Origin: Macrocystis pyrifera
Lineage: Eukaryota; Sar; Phaeophyceae; Laminariales; Laminariaceae
Assembly (NCBI GenBank): GCA_031763025.1
Contig: JASSKH010000043.1
Location: forward strand, 1,136,501-1,200,500
Direction of reading: 5' to 3'
DNA length: 64,000 nt
The position numbers and the translations under genes are program-made. Positions 13,050 through 24,539 of the stretch are shown here, in pieces; the first letter of the stretch is position 1; each line of letters begins with the position of its first letter. The notes under the pieces are model-generated. The model was given only the letters and a program-made list of their open reading frames with translations. It did no database searches and was not told where the DNA came from.

Positions 13050-13212
13050 TTTTCCTTAATTTTAAATTTTGCGCCAGGACGGCAGTTGGGCGTTTGTTAA
13101 CAGCGCCCCCCCCACTTACTGCTCTCTATACATGCTGGTAAAGACACCCGACAACAAGTAGGGCAATCGTGGGGGTCTCTTCTAAGGACAACCTCGAGTA
13201 TACATTTATGTG

Positions 13213-13401
13213 ATGGGAGAGAACAAACAGCAGTACGATTTGGTACTCTATCCTATTAATGAGAGTCGGTCATCCATCAAGCGCACGAGACCGAGCACAG
13301 CAGCAGCAGCAGCACGTGTCCGACCACTGCCCAGGGACCAAAACAAGAGGAAGGGATTTGTAATCATGGCTGGGGTTAGCCCAGAAGATCCTATGTTGTA
13401 G
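13213..13401 (+). CDS. Small hypothetical ORF with an alanine run
   Basis: ATG at 13213 opens a 62-codon frame with QQYDLVLYPINESRSS, a five-alanine run from a GCA repeat (near 13300), and a basic stretch RDQNKRKGF before the stop. Composition is protein-like, but no family is recognised and no splice or promoter evidence supports it. It could be an isolated exon. Confidence 0.25.
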   Translation: MGENKQQYDLVLYPINESRSSIKRTRPSTAAAAARVRPLPRDQNKRKGFVIMAGVSPEDPML

Positions 13402-13951
13402 GAACACCGTTTGTGTGTTACGCGATATTTGGATGTGTAGCTTGTATGTCGGCCATCGAAGTGCATGTATGTGATGGTTTCATGGTTAATTTTCGCGCAG
13501 GCTTATCAAGCGTTAATAAATCTTCGAGTAAAAAAATGGCCAAAAGAAATGTATGTGCACCTCTATTGTAGCTTGTGTCATCTCGTGTCAGAGTTCGGTT
13601 TTGGGTGACACCCCTCATCACCAGAAGGTGTTGAAACGGCCGGCACTATGTTCGGTGCTTTGAGCTTCACGTCTGTGGTCGTCACGAGATACTCCGCGTA
13701 GGTACATTTCCTACCCGCGTATATACTTTGGAAATATTCTTTCGTTACGCGGTCGACGGCAAGCCTGGTGGCAGTGCTTCGCCCGTTTCGGAGCGGTCAT
13801 TGGGGATCAGTAGCCATTCCTCCAACCATGTACTGTCCAATGTACGGATTGTATCCTTTTTTTGCTACCTAGGTCTAGGTCCGTAGGAATCGCACATACG
13901 TACCTGTCCAGAAAACGTTCGAAAAGTTGGGCTACAGTACACACAATATAG

Positions 13952-15333
13952 TTAAAATTATCGTTGTATATCTCGACAGTGGTGTTAATCGTGGCGGTAG
14001 CGACGCCGACAGGAGGCACAGCAGACACGCAAAAATGGATACGGTGTACTTCTCAGACGTATGTTCCTTTCGGGCCCATACCGTGCTATGCTTCGTACCA
14101 CAGAAACGAAGACGACTTTGCGAAAAGCTCTCTCGTATCACCCAAGGAAATCCTCACCGGCTATGTATGTATCAACACAAACATTCAGGTACAAATAACA
14201 GCTGGAATTGCGCGTGTTCTTCGCATGAGTGTGCATGTGACGGTACCGGTCACACCTTTTTCAACGCATGGCTCTTCGCTTGAGCTTGATGTCTCCCTCA
14301 AACTTCAGACCATGTGAACCAAAATTGATCTAAAATCTCGGCCTATCGCCGGGACTTTTCGAACTATCACCACGACAATAAGTGGGAACGGTAGTTATTG
14401 TAAAGGCAGCATTCGTTTTGGACGAAATTATGCTACCCCTGTCTAGTCGTAGCACGCTCCTAGTACGGCCGGAGTGTTGCCTCGGTCGAGCAGCCCTCGT
14501 AATCACTGCATGTTTGAACCAAAAATTACCGTGAAGAAGGGTCGACTTCGCACGGAGTCACGATCATTTTTCAGAGCTCGATTTTTTCAAGAACGGGACC
14601 CCGACGTATACACGGTGAGAAACGTTGGTTTCGAACAGTACTATAATGTTAGACTTTCACGTCCGCTGGCGTCGTCCAGAACTCGTTCCATGAGAGCGAT
14701 CGTAACCCTGTGAGAGCTCAATTCTCTTTTCGGTCCTCCCCGGCGGTGACGAACCCTGCAGTACGCAGCCGGCATATTTTCCTCTGAACGTGCTGACCTT
14801 TTTGGGGCAAGCATCAACGATATCACCCGCCCCGCTCTCCCGAACCTTTATCCGTACGCCATTGTGCCGTCAGGTGGACAGCGGAGCCACCTTGAAGGGC
14901 GGCCGAGATCTGCGAACGGACATCGCGATCGCGAGGAGAAGACTACGAAAGGCCATGGCATCAGAGAATCGCGACAAAGCGATACTCGCAGGCGTAACGT
15001 GCGCAGGTCCGCGAGCGGTGAGCCACATACATGCGTGCAAGTAGCGCCGACCAAGACGAGTTGCCTGCGTGCAAATCTGAGGCGCGCAACTGCAGCCACT
15101 ACGCTCGGCTGGGGTCAGTGTCCTTCGACGAGTGCACCACTATCAACGAGCCACCCTCGCGGTGGAAACTGTTGGGCGCATGGGAATGGAAGGCAGCAAA
15201 CGGATCGATCAGGGCAAGAGTCTACCCAGGTTACGACTTTTTACTGAGTGCCCGGTACAAACTGGCGCTAAAGGACGGTCAGGCTGCTAGGGGAAGGAAG
15301 AAGTACTACAGAGCACTACAGGACTGCCAATGA
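13952..15333 (+). CDS. Unidentified multi-exon gene, secreted or membrane protein candidate
   Basis: Four consecutive coding-like blocks with good splice sites. 13952-14188 begins with a hydrophobic segment (LYISTVVLIVAVATPTGG) followed by a cysteine-bearing ectodomain (WIRCTSQTYVPFGPIPCY) and ends CAG|GTACAA. About 14490-14614 reads TVKKGRLRTESRSFFRARFF and ends ACG|GTGAGA. 14762-15017 starts in phase 0 after CTGCAG, reads GIFSSERADLFGASINDITR then IAIARRRLRKAMASEN after a one-base frame change near 14873, and ends GCG|GTGAGC. 15043-15333 reads LPACKSEARNCSHYARLG and WKLLGAWEWKAANGSIRAR. Coding quality is good, but the function is unknown and the junction into the last block is not in phase as read. 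Confidence 0.38.
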
Positions 15334-15766
15334 TGTTGGCATGGACGGTGTGACGCGGAGTAGGTTAAACGAGGGTTTCCCAAGGGCGGAAGGCGGATGT
15401 AGGAGCCCCTAATACGGGAATAGGATATATCTGTCGGTTCACATTGATAAAATAGGGACTAGTTCTGTGATTGACTAGTTTTAAGTTGCAATGGAACATA
15501 CACGATACCTGGTCGGAGGACAAACTGAAATGAAATATCGATACCTCGCCCACACGCAATAAAAACTGGGAGTAGTCATGTTCACCCCGCTCGTGTTATA
15601 CCCTTTTCTAAAGGGACAATGGCTGCAAGTTACAGGTAGAGAGTAAATGACGACTCAACAGAAATTCTGAACCTTATCCCAGTCAAACATTGGTTCTGTA
15701 CATCGAGAGCTCATCTCCAAGCAATAAACTGCAACTCCTCGTGCATACCCCCATGGGTTATACCGC

Positions 15767-16126
15767 TTGTGCAGGGGGGGTATGTTCCATTTTCGACCCG
15801 AAAAAAGCATCGTTCAGCCAATGGCATGTGTGGCTAAAACAGAAATACAAAACATCAACGACCACAGTGGTGCCGATATTTCAAACCCAAGTCGAAACTT
15901 GGACACCTTCGAAGGAGTTGGAAATCGATGTTATCCACAAGCATCGACATCAAACACGGATCCCAATGTATCGCGAAGAAATGATTCGGATGAATCAGAA
16001 TATGAAACACGAGCATTAGGTGCTGAGGCTCCATACGAAGTTTTCAACCCTACCGCCGATGCCAGCGTACACCGTGTAGTCTGGAACCTGAAAGAACAGT
16101 GCATATACTCGCATACACTGCCGTAG
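15767..16126 (+). CDS. Hypothetical polar, acidic ORF
   Basis: Open frame of 119 codons whose middle is rich in Ser, Asn and Asp (DISNPSRNLDTFEGVGN, RRNDSDESEYETR) and ends shortly after VHRVVWNLKEQC. It looks like a disordered protein segment. No start context, domain or family is recognised. It may be a further exon of the gene just upstream. Confidence 0.28.
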   Translation: MCRGGMFHFRPEKSIVQPMACVAKTEIQNINDHSGADISNPSRNLDTFEGVGNRCYPQASTSNTDPNVSRRNDSDESEYETRALGAEAPYEVFNPTADASVHRVVWNLKEQCIYSHTLP

Positions 16127-16149
16127 GCACTGCCGTAGGCACTGCCGTC
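16116..16149. repeat. 12-bp tandem repeat, nearly three units
   Basis: CACTGCCGTAGG occurs twice in a row, followed by a third partial unit CACTGCCGT. Confidence 0.9.
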
Positions 16150-17397
16150 ACGTGCCGGAGATAAGCCTCATCCCTCATTGTGGCCTCGCGTTTTGCTATC
16201 CGACTTGGCTGGTAAAGGGGCAACACAAAAGCCGTAGACAATGGACTATGTATCGAGCCATGGCACGGTAGTCGTGAGACGGATACTTCAAGTGCTTGTT
16301 GGGCCGAGTACTATCAGACCAGTACACCTCCAGCGTCAATTAGGGGATCCGTCTGCCAAAGTGTTTTTCCAACTCAGTTGCGACATACAATGGAATCCGA
16401 TGTGCGTATGGCTGTACACGTTCAGTATCTTAGTCCACACAGGATAACTCAGAGGGGTTGCGGGAAATATATCGTCGAAATCGGTCTATGGGTGGGGTAT
16501 GGGCCTCCTAACGCTGTGCACTCGACGAAACGTGCTGCCGTTCGCATGTGTGTACCATTGTGATCCTCGGTATGTATCCGGCGTCTCACGACAGCAACCC
16601 GAATGTCATGCTGTACGACGCTGCCAGGTATATCGCGCTATGCTTTGTCATGCGTTTAACAAGACCCATGGCATCTTGAGATATAGTGGTTTGGAACCAG
16701 TATCATCGTCCACACACACCACTCACCAACCTGAACGACGTTCTTTGAAGAACACAGCACTAATTATACTCTTGCTTGTTCAACTGAAGCACACACGCGG
16801 CGCGATCGTCTAAGCCTCGACGAATGCCACAACGTTTGGTGCCCACATACTATATTATGGAGATCTTCACCGGGGAAAAGCTTTACGCAAATACCCCACA
16901 GCTTCAACCTGGCATCGGCAATATGTAAACCACAACCCCAGTAACAATACCACGGCCTGTAGGCGTGTGTATAAACATCGCACTAAACGCGAACAACTTA
17001 CCGGAGCCAAGCGATTACTAGGGTACGAAGTATCGCGATTGCAAAGTAGATGGATATCAAAGCGCTACCCCTATCGTTACACGCCTCCCTGGCTTGTCAC
17101 CCGTCATGTGCCATATATGTCGACCGACGCAAACGCGGGGAATGCACCCACTACACAATGTGTGTCTCCTCTCGGCCGTTTCGACACGAGCTGACACGAG
17201 TCGGGCTCGTGACTGCGGCTTTTTTCTGCGGTCGGGGCATATCCCGACTCTAACTGCCAAGCGTTTTCGCCCCTCCGACCGAGTGGATACGAAACCCCTC
17301 AGGCGTGGACGTGAACCTGTTTCGTTGGCACAGCACTGAGTTGAACACATTCCCATATGGCAGTGCATATCGCAAAATTAAAACCGGAATCAGTTCG
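16150..17397. other. No gene seen
   Basis: Only short open frames without splice support or recognisable family. It is the downstream flank of the minus-strand kinase exon, whose stop is at 17400-17398. Confidence 0.45.
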
Positions 17398-17775
17398 TTA
17401 AAGACCTCCGCATATAAGCAAGGGGGGCCATTCGGTCGAGATGTTCTGTGAGGATGAAACCAGGGCACCAAAATGCGCCCCCCCTCCCGTATCACCGGTC
17501 TCGTTCCAGCCGTCGAACTTCATGCCTTCCAGAAGGTCGCTAAACGCCGGGCGGTCACCGGGCTCTACGACCCAAGACGCCCTGGTCATGTCTTCGATTT
17601 GGGCCGGGGCGTCGTCAGGAATAATAGGCCGCAGTTCCTTCAACGCCACGCGAATGTACATTTCTCGAGGGTGCGATACGGCTGCCCACGGAACCTCGAG
17701 GGAAAGTACTTCCCAAGCCACGACACCGAAGCTGTAGACGTCGCTGACGTACGTGCTTCCGTTTGCATCTAGCAC
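17398..17775 (-). CDS. Protein kinase C-lobe, last exon (TKL-like)
   Basis: Encodes the C-terminal lobe of a Ser/Thr or Tyr-kinase-like (TKL) domain. Subdomain IX reads SDVYSFGVVAWEVLS with the invariant Asp. The PW of the following loop is present (LEVPWA), and subdomain XI reads EPGDRPAFSDLLEGM with the invariant Arg. The exon starts after the acceptor AACCAG (base 17775 on the minus strand) and runs to a stop at 17398. About 40 residues follow the domain. The ATP-binding loop, HRD loop and DFG motif must lie in exons at higher coordinates and were not found. TKL rather than another class is inferred from the SFGVV pattern. Confidence 0.78.
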   Translation of the reverse strand: MLDANGSTYVSDVYSFGVVAWEVLSLEVPWAAVSHPREMYIRVALKELRPIIPDDAPAQIEDMTRASWVVEPGDRPAFSDLLEGMKFDGWNETGDTGGGAHFGALVSSSQNISTEWPPLLICGGL

Positions 17776-18548
17776 CTGGTTCGTTGGGAGAATAGGACCA
17801 CACATGAGCCATGCAACAACCGTAGTAGGACGGTGGGGGGAGGGAGATCGTCACGAATACACGGAAAGCAGAAAGCCTGCGGCCTCTAACTTCCCGGAGG
17901 CCAGTTCTACGAGGCAGGTGGACGAGATTGACGGTGGTTGGATACTTTGGTTGGCGTGTCTGCGTGGATAAAGAAGGTACTAAATCCCTACATATAGCCG
18001 CCGGGGCACTCAGCATGAGGGGAAAACTAGCTATCGAACAAAACATGTTCAGGTTTAGTGTTTTCAGTAGTTGGAGGCCCGCTGTAGCTCAGACGGGTGT
18101 TTCGTTCGTTTAGATCGAGTATTTATCGTTTCTTTCCCGAACTCAGGCTTTGGGTAACATATAAACGGTCGCGTATCGTAAGCACAGTTGCTGTTTGAAT
18201 CAGGCAAAGGCTGCGCTTGCTCTTATTTGGCACGACGCTCGCGTCGTGTAGGATCATAGGCGGAGTAGTAGCTGTCCGCAGGTGAGGTGCAACGTTCAGT
18301 TGAGGGTTTGTTAGAGTCTCATTTCGTGCACCCCAAACTTCGACAAATGTCGGCCGCTGCAGCACCTCTGAGTCATGATGTAGGCCTCTGTCGAGAACCT
18401 GCGTAAAAGAAATCTCGTGAGAAAACCAGGTTTGTTACATTTTTAAGTCACGATCGCTCTCGTGTAAGCACGAACCAGCCGGAGTGATTAACGGAGCGTG
18501 TTGTTGTTTCAGTTCCGGCAACACATCTAACAGAGGTCAGACTCACCG

Positions 18549-18665
18549 GAAACCCGGGGACCAGGAGACGCTTGGGTGCCACCGTGGCCTCAAACCCTTT
18601 TTTGTCGCCGTCGACATCGCAGCACACCAGGTGTATGAACCGAGTGTTTAGGGTCCACATCAATA
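18549..18665 (-). CDS. Possible internal exon upstream of the kinase exon
   Basis: Minus-strand frame reading NTRFIHLVCCDVDGDKKG then ATVAPKRLLVPGFP, ending at a consensus donor CCG|GTGAGT (intron begins at 18548). The position suggests an earlier exon of the same minus-strand gene as the kinase C-lobe, but no kinase motif is visible in it, and the link is inference. Confidence 0.35.
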
Positions 18666-18679
18666 TTTAGCAATAGACA

Positions 18680-19010
18680 GACGTTCCATGAAGTTCCAGT
18701 CTACTTTCATTCTACTCCTAAAACTTCCAATCAACTTCGAAATGATTTCCAAATGGAAGTTGAATGGGAGTCAAATGGAAATTTTGCAAATCAAATCCTA
18801 GCCTTGAAAATTGACTGGAAGTAGATGGAAGGTGACGTGGAAGAACGTGGTAGTTTTGATTAAAGTAGATGGACGTTTCCAGCTTCCATCGAAGTAAAAT
18901 GAAATTCCACGAAAACTAACAATGATTTTCACCTTTTTCCACCTACTCCCCTTTCTTTCCATTTAGCTTTCAGCACTTCCATCTGACTTCTGGTTTTCGG
19001 AGACTTCTAT
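18680..19010. repeat. Degenerate TGGAAGT/ACTTCCA repeat tract
   Basis: Words such as TGGAAGT, TGGAAATT, ACTTCCA and TTTCCATT recur in both orientations every 10-25 bases. The tract has no open frame. A weaker patch of the same words occurs at 19495-19555. Confidence 0.7.
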
Positions 19011-19585
19011 GTACGTCTGTAGAAGCTTTGTCACGGCGAGCAGAGGGCATTTCACCTCAGTTTTATTTGTAGACCCGGAGTTGTAGTACCTCGGAAGGAT
19101 AGCATTGAATGGGATCGGATAAACGCTCGTGGAGCTCTGGGGGGGCTGGATATGTCAATCACTGGAAAGCACGGACGTGAACCAAACTGAGAACCTGTGA
19201 TAAACATGTGAATCCCTGACACGAAACGCTTGCTACGAACGCACGGAACACTCGCCCTGAATGCTTGGAACGTTGTCTGCACGCTCGTGAGTCACCCGTC
19301 CGACCTACCACTCAGATTTACCATGATCTCCGGGAACCTACACAGGTCAGACAGTAGAATGATATGAATGCTTTAATACGATGTCTCGCGCAATAATAGG
19401 ACAATACACAGGTGTACTAAATCGTGATGCGCAAAGGGTCGCTTCCCGTAACAGCTTCCTTTTACTCATCCATATGCTCCATACAACGAGGAAAACGTCC
19501 ACCTACTCTGCCACCTACTTTCATTCATTTCCATTTACTTCCTTTTAACTGCCTTATCGTGTATCCCTGTTGACTAACTTTACTG

Positions 19586-20045
19586 TGCTGGCGTGTTCTC
19601 TCTCGCTTACCCTCTCCTCAATATAATCCTCCGTTTGATCTACAAAAACGTGCATATGGTTCTACTGCGGGCGTGCAAGGGAAGAGCCAGTGGAAACACG
19701 GTGGAGTATCACGCCGCAGCTACGTCTGGGAGAGGTGAGAATGGAGGCCCGAACGAGACGCGCGCCTCACCTAAGAGGGCAAGGTCTCGCGACTTGGTGT
19801 CACGAGAACTTTACGCTGCTGGCTTGTTCTTTCTCGCATACCCTTTCATCATTAAAATCATCGGTTTGTTCTACAAGAACGTGTATCTGGTTCTACTACA
19901 GGCGTTCAAGGGAAGAGCCGGTAGAAACATGTTAGAGTAACACGCCGCAGCTATGTTTGAGAGAGGTGCGAATGGAGGCATGAACGAGACGCGTGCATCA
20001 TGTAAGAGGGCAAGGTCTCACAACTGGGTGTCACAAGTGTCCTGT
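19586..20045. repeat. Diverged tandem duplication, unit about 230 bp
   Basis: Two adjacent units (about 19586-19813 and 19816-20045) share, in order, GGTTCTACT, AAGGGAAGAGCC, CACGCCGCAGCTA, AACGAGACGCG and AGAGGGCAAGGTCTC, with many substitutions. A plus-strand frame stays open across much of both units (LIYKNVHMVLLRACKGRA and LFYKNVYLVLLQAFKGRA) but matches nothing I know. Confidence 0.85.
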
Positions 20046-20751
20046 CATCCAAAGCATGGTTTGCCTCATATACGGGAATATGTTCCTAATCAAAATCAAT
20101 CCGGGCCGTTAGTTCCACGCTCCTGAACCTCGTCGTAGATTACACATCGACACGTTCTTGTTTTCGCGTTATTGTAAGCCCGTGTCGTTCGTGTCTCTTC
20201 GTTGCGGTTTTTAACAAGTTCGTGTTTGGTCCTACATTAGATGAACAGCAGCACAGACCACCATATCATGCAAATGTTCCAAATACACAGAATGGCGTTA
20301 CGTGAGAATCTCCGTTGATTTTCAGGTGAGTACGTCCAACAACATGAGCGACGTTAGGTAGGGTGTAGAGCTTTTCTGCTTGACCAAAACAAAGACATTA
20401 ACCAGTTAACCGTGAAGAGACATACATAGTTGACCTGGTGCAACTGGCCACAACAGGTTCGATACTCTTTAAAACATTGAGCGGCCTCCTGCCTCATGTT
20501 TTGTGCATTTTCAGAATGTACCCGGTAAACGACGCAAATCGACGAATTATACCTGTTTTGCGTCGCTACCCTTAAAATAATAGTACGCGTTTTATCTGTA
20601 CCAGTGGATACAGACCCAACCTAGCGATATTAATAGTGGACAGGTCTAGTATTCACATTGATTTCAACGACCACAGTCGGTGCTACCGTCGGCATGTCAC
20701 AACAGCACTCAGTGCCAAGCCCAAGTAGCTGTGCTCTACTTTTAACAATCA

Positions 20752-20988
20752 TCAGGTTTCTTCGGAGCAGCAGGCGCCGAGGACGTACGCCATAGCTTGC
20801 ACGCTACCCTCGAGATGGTTGTCGAAAGGAACGGATTTTCTCGCTGCTGCCGCGGACGTGAACGAACTACACGGCGTTGGGTACTCGTAAATCACAGGCA
20901 ACGCCACCAACGTCTCGGTCGCCTTATCTTCGACCTGCCTGAAAGGGTGTTTGTCTGGCACTGTTGCCGATGCCGCCGCCGTTGCCAC
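20752..20988 (-). CDS. Possible last exon of an unknown minus-strand gene
   Basis: Minus-strand frame with G/C-rich third positions: TVPDKHPFRQVEDKATETL, then VIYEYPTPCSSFTSA, then SVQAMAYVLGACCSEET and a TGA stop at 20752-20754. No ATG is present; an in-frame TGA just upstream means it would have to be an exon. No family is recognised. Confidence 0.28.
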   Translation of the reverse strand: MATAAASATVPDKHPFRQVEDKATETLVALPVIYEYPTPCSSFTSAAAARKSVPFDNHLEGSVQAMAYVLGACCSEET

Positions 20989-21460
20989 TCATTGTTCGCA
21001 TGGCATAGGAGGGCGTAATCCATCAACAGCACCGCCGCTGGCCATCTGTCTACCATGTTGGGGGTGGTTTCATCTTGTGGCAGTGCTCTCTCGGCTTAGA
21101 GGAAACCACCTCTCGCTTACGTTGCGGGGCATGGGCAAGCTTCATTAGCTGGGCATTCACTCTTCACCAGTGTCAGGTTCGCAACAACATCATACCCACC
21201 GGGATTGGGCGGCCGCATGTCGTGCGGCGGCGGCGTACCTATTGGGCACAATACCGGCCCTCGTTACTCCGGCTACCACGCAGGGAGGCGTAAAGTATAC
21301 CCCCTAGACTTGAACGGCTATCACGACCCCGGTGTATGACTGAGGGCACATGCGCATGAGTGACACCAAACTCCCTTTTGGACACCGTCCGCCGGTTGCC
21401 GGGTCGTGGGGGTGGGGCCAGCATGGCGCCAATGCCGAACGTGGCCCGAGGTCAGGAAAC

Positions 21461-21705
21461 GTTCTATGGCAGAGGTTTACTGCACTTAATTGTCTGAGGC
21501 TCCTCACTGGAGAAGCTCCACACCTGACCCGAAAACTGACAGGTGCAAAACTCAAATTGGGACCCGATGACTAGTCCGATGGCCTAAGTACAGACTTCTT
21601 ACGTCCTTTTACGAAAGAAGATTGACATTCTGACAACTTTGGGTTAAGGGGCACCATCATTCAGAGACCAGTTTGGCGGAAATGAGCTATCCCTATCGTA
21701 GAACG
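21461..21705. mobile_element. MITE family B, copy 2
   Basis: Inverted ends CGTTCTATGGCAGAGG (21461) and CCCTATCGTAGAACG (to 21705) enclose an interior homologous to the copy at 11751-11995, including TGTCTGAGGCTCCTCACT. Same orientation as copy 1. Confidence 0.75.
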
Positions 21706-22272
21706 CGTTTCAGGCGGCGGTGGTTGCGCAGGAATTAGTGGCGGTAGGTCCGCATCAATTCGCGGCAGTGGCGGACCAGATCGGACCAGCGATAGACGTT
21801 GCATGCGCTGTACAGCGCTGAAAGAGGCCGTGGAACCACATGCTGGCAGAGATGAACACGCAAATATGACCGGGGACACCCCAAAACGTTTTGGTGTGGG
21901 AGGTGAGGTTAGGAGAGACTACATGTCGTAGGACAGATGATTTGTTCGACTAACGTTCTCAGTCCGATTGATTCAAGGGGGTTAAAGGCAGCCCAAGCAA
22001 AGCCAACACGATCGAATGATGCGGCTGACATGGAAGATCAGTTTTCGAACTGAACTAGTCCACGTAACGTACTAGCCACACAGGCATTGAGTTGCGCAAA
22101 CAGTGCATGGCGTACGTTTCCGAACGTTAAAGCGACCCATGGGTCTACTTCGTATACCTCTGCTGTTAATAGTCGTGTATTTTCAGAGTGGACTGCAGGA
22201 GCAAATGTTGTAGCGATACTATATTGATTATGTCAACCGTGGTCCGCAACATCACTCAGGTCATGGTACAAT

Positions 22273-22779
22273 ATGGTTGGTGCCTGTCCCCCGTCCTCAG
22301 TCGAGTCCTTTCATCCAAGCGGATTCTACATTATATATTCACGCGGTAAGAGTGCTGACCAAAACAGTACACCCTCCAGCCTGCGTACGCAGGAGGCTCA
22401 TATTTTGAAACTGCTATCAAATGCATTTCGTGTTTGTTCACTACGTGCGACTGCTTTCGGAAATAGGAGTACACCCTTCCGTCTTGGTCCTCGTGCCTTC
22501 GTCACAGAGAACAGCAGAACAAGACCTCCGACAAACCTTCACCTCGCCAACGAGAACCACGAAAACACCGTGATTTCGTTCCGACCAAAACTTAACCCCC
22601 AAGCAAACGTCTTTTCGCCAAAGCAATCCAACCAACACATATTATTGCCACTTACCTCTCATGAAAATGTTCCACCCAAACTATCTACCAGAAAGCCTCG
22701 TTGTCGCCAAAGCGAGCAACCAGAACATTGCGACTTCCCTCCACCAACACTAAATTCCAGATATTACGGCGGACCATAG
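22273..22779 (+). CDS. Hypothetical ORF running into a MITE
   Basis: A 168-codon frame opened by ATG (MVGACPPSSVESFHPSGF) that is rich in Pro, Asn and Ser and ends inside the left end of the family A MITE at 22764. The C-terminal residues NSRYYGG come from the transposon end. No domain is recognised. The host part could be a disordered protein, or a chance frame in A/C-rich sequence. Confidence 0.22.
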   Translation: MVGACPPSSVESFHPSGFYIIYSRGKSADQNSTPSSLRTQEAHILKLLSNAFRVCSLRATAFGNRSTPFRLGPRAFVTENSRTRPPTNLHLANENHENTVISFRPKLNPQANVFSPKQSNQHILLPLTSHENVPPKLSTRKPRCRQSEQPEHCDFPPPTLNSRYYGGP

Positions 22780-22867
22780 TAAATAGGACCTACGTTCCAC
22801 ACAAAACCTGTGTATTTACCTTATTTGTACAACATTTTTTTGTCCTATTTACTACGGTCCCCCGTAA
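22764..22867. mobile_element. MITE family A, copy 1
   Basis: 104 bp with terminal inverted repeats TTACGGCGGACCATAGT and the complement ending CCCCCGTAA, flanked by TA on both sides. No coding capacity. Confidence 0.85.
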
Positions 22868-23915
22868 TAGTAATTTTCTCCCATTCAGACCATGTCAGGA
22901 TAACACTGCGGTGACGTGACGCCAAACAGACCCTTCAATCACGGCATTGCAGTATTTCCATCGCGATACGATGCACAACATGAAATACATAGGAGGTTCA
23001 ATTGCGGTTCATCCTGCGAGTATACAATTCCTTGGGTTTATATCCGTGTTGTCTGTTGTGATGTCGGCAGTTGCATTGAGAATTCTCAGGCTAACTTGAC
23101 CGCAATCCGTATTCTGTTTTCTAGTGCTGCTGACATCGGGCTGGTGGCATTCCGGAAAGACTCCATATTTGAATAAGGTTTCCAAGCTGCTGCGATAAAC
23201 TTGTGTCGACCTATTTAACCAAACTGACAACCGTTTGGTTGCCGCGGATTGAGGTCCCCACTTACGGCAGTTGGGTGTTGAGGAGGATGGCGGAGTTTAT
23301 TCCGGTTCAGTAAGGTTTAGAACATTGCATTATATTTCGAGCACTGTAAGTATTAAATAAGTTGTATCTTGGACGAGTTTGATCTTTTCTCGGGAGGGAG
23401 GCAACTTCTTTCTCCTATTGAAGGTTGGGAATGGATGTCTATGAAAATGAAAGCGTTGTTAGCTATGAGAGTGCCACGGCAAGGACACGTATGCATGTGT
23501 TGGATGATTGTTCACCTGATGTGGTACGGCATTCACACTAATCTCATGAGAGTGTGCCGAGACCGGGGAGGCGTGCCAGACCGTCAATTTTCATAGGGGC
23601 ACCTTGGATAACACTGGATAAAAGGACCCTTGTAACACAGTGAATATGAGTCTATACTGGTATATTGCACATAGTATGGTTTATGTTCTTGATCACCATG
23701 AAAAAAACAATGACGTGAAAAATGCGTTGGCTTACCCGGGGATGTCGAGTTGTCACCCTCCCTCCCCCCAGGATTCTCGGGATTTGAGAGAATATATTTT
23801 TCTCACCACAAATAGGAGTTTTGGGGTCTCAGGGGGACTGATAGTCCCTACTACGTAGTCGAGATTTAAATCACTACTACGGGGACATTTTAGATCCATC
23901 CCCGGGTTTCCGGCC
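22868..23915. other. No gene seen
   Basis: Short frames only. One at 23369-23596 opens MDEFDLFSGGRQLLSPIEGW but has no other support. Confidence 0.4.
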
Positions 23916-24185
23916 TTGCGTTTCTCAATATCAAACCCGCCGCATCCAGGATCAACGCGTGTAGTATCCGTCCTCTCCAGGGTCCCAGACGTCGCCAGGG
24001 ACCAGTACGTGACGACAGCGAAGCCCCTCTGCGTCCGTTGTGGTGTACATCACACCATAGAACCATCAAATTCCGTTGCTGCAGCCCTCACAGCCCTCAA
24101 GACCGATACAAAACGCGCGCCCCAGAAGGAAGACAGCACGCAGTCTTCGAGTACGTATCATCATCTAATATACCAAGTAACATGA
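23916..24185 (+). CDS. Hypothetical short coding stretch
   Basis: Frame containing PLCVRCGVHHTIEPSNSVAA and LTALKTDTKRAPQKED, with protein-like composition and one CxxC pair. It ends at 24185; an overlapping frame continues P-rich to 24295. No family is recognised. It borders the strand-asymmetric repeat region to the right and may belong to a transposon. Confidence 0.22.
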   Translation: MRFSISNPPHPGSTRVVSVLSRVPDVARDQYVTTAKPLCVRCGVHHTIEPSNSVAAALTALKTDTKRAPQKEDSTQSSSTYHHLIYQVT

Positions 24186-24539
24186 TACCAGTAGATTCGA
24201 ACCCGACCCCTCCGCAGAATATCCAGCTCCCAACGATCAGCGCACCACCCCAGAGAAGCTCGGCACCGCCTCCCGAAGTGTGTATGACGCCATAGGCCCG
24301 TCAAATATCTTCGCTGCAGCTGTCACATCTCCCGAGACACTGAGCGCTCGCTTTTCTCCTGGTCGAACAACACAGCAGCAGTAAAATCTCAAATAGCTCC
24401 CGGAATAATAGTAGTCACTAATATAACCTCGATGGACACGCACGCACAGCGGACACGGGACGGCAGTACACTGCAGGACACATGCGACGGAGGACGGGCG
24501 TCGGTAAAGGTCACAGTCACTGCGATCGGATGCACCAGG

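Noticed and set aside
18075-18110. GCTGTAGCTCAGACGGG resembling a tRNA D arm
   Set aside because: No matching T arm or acceptor stem was found downstream.
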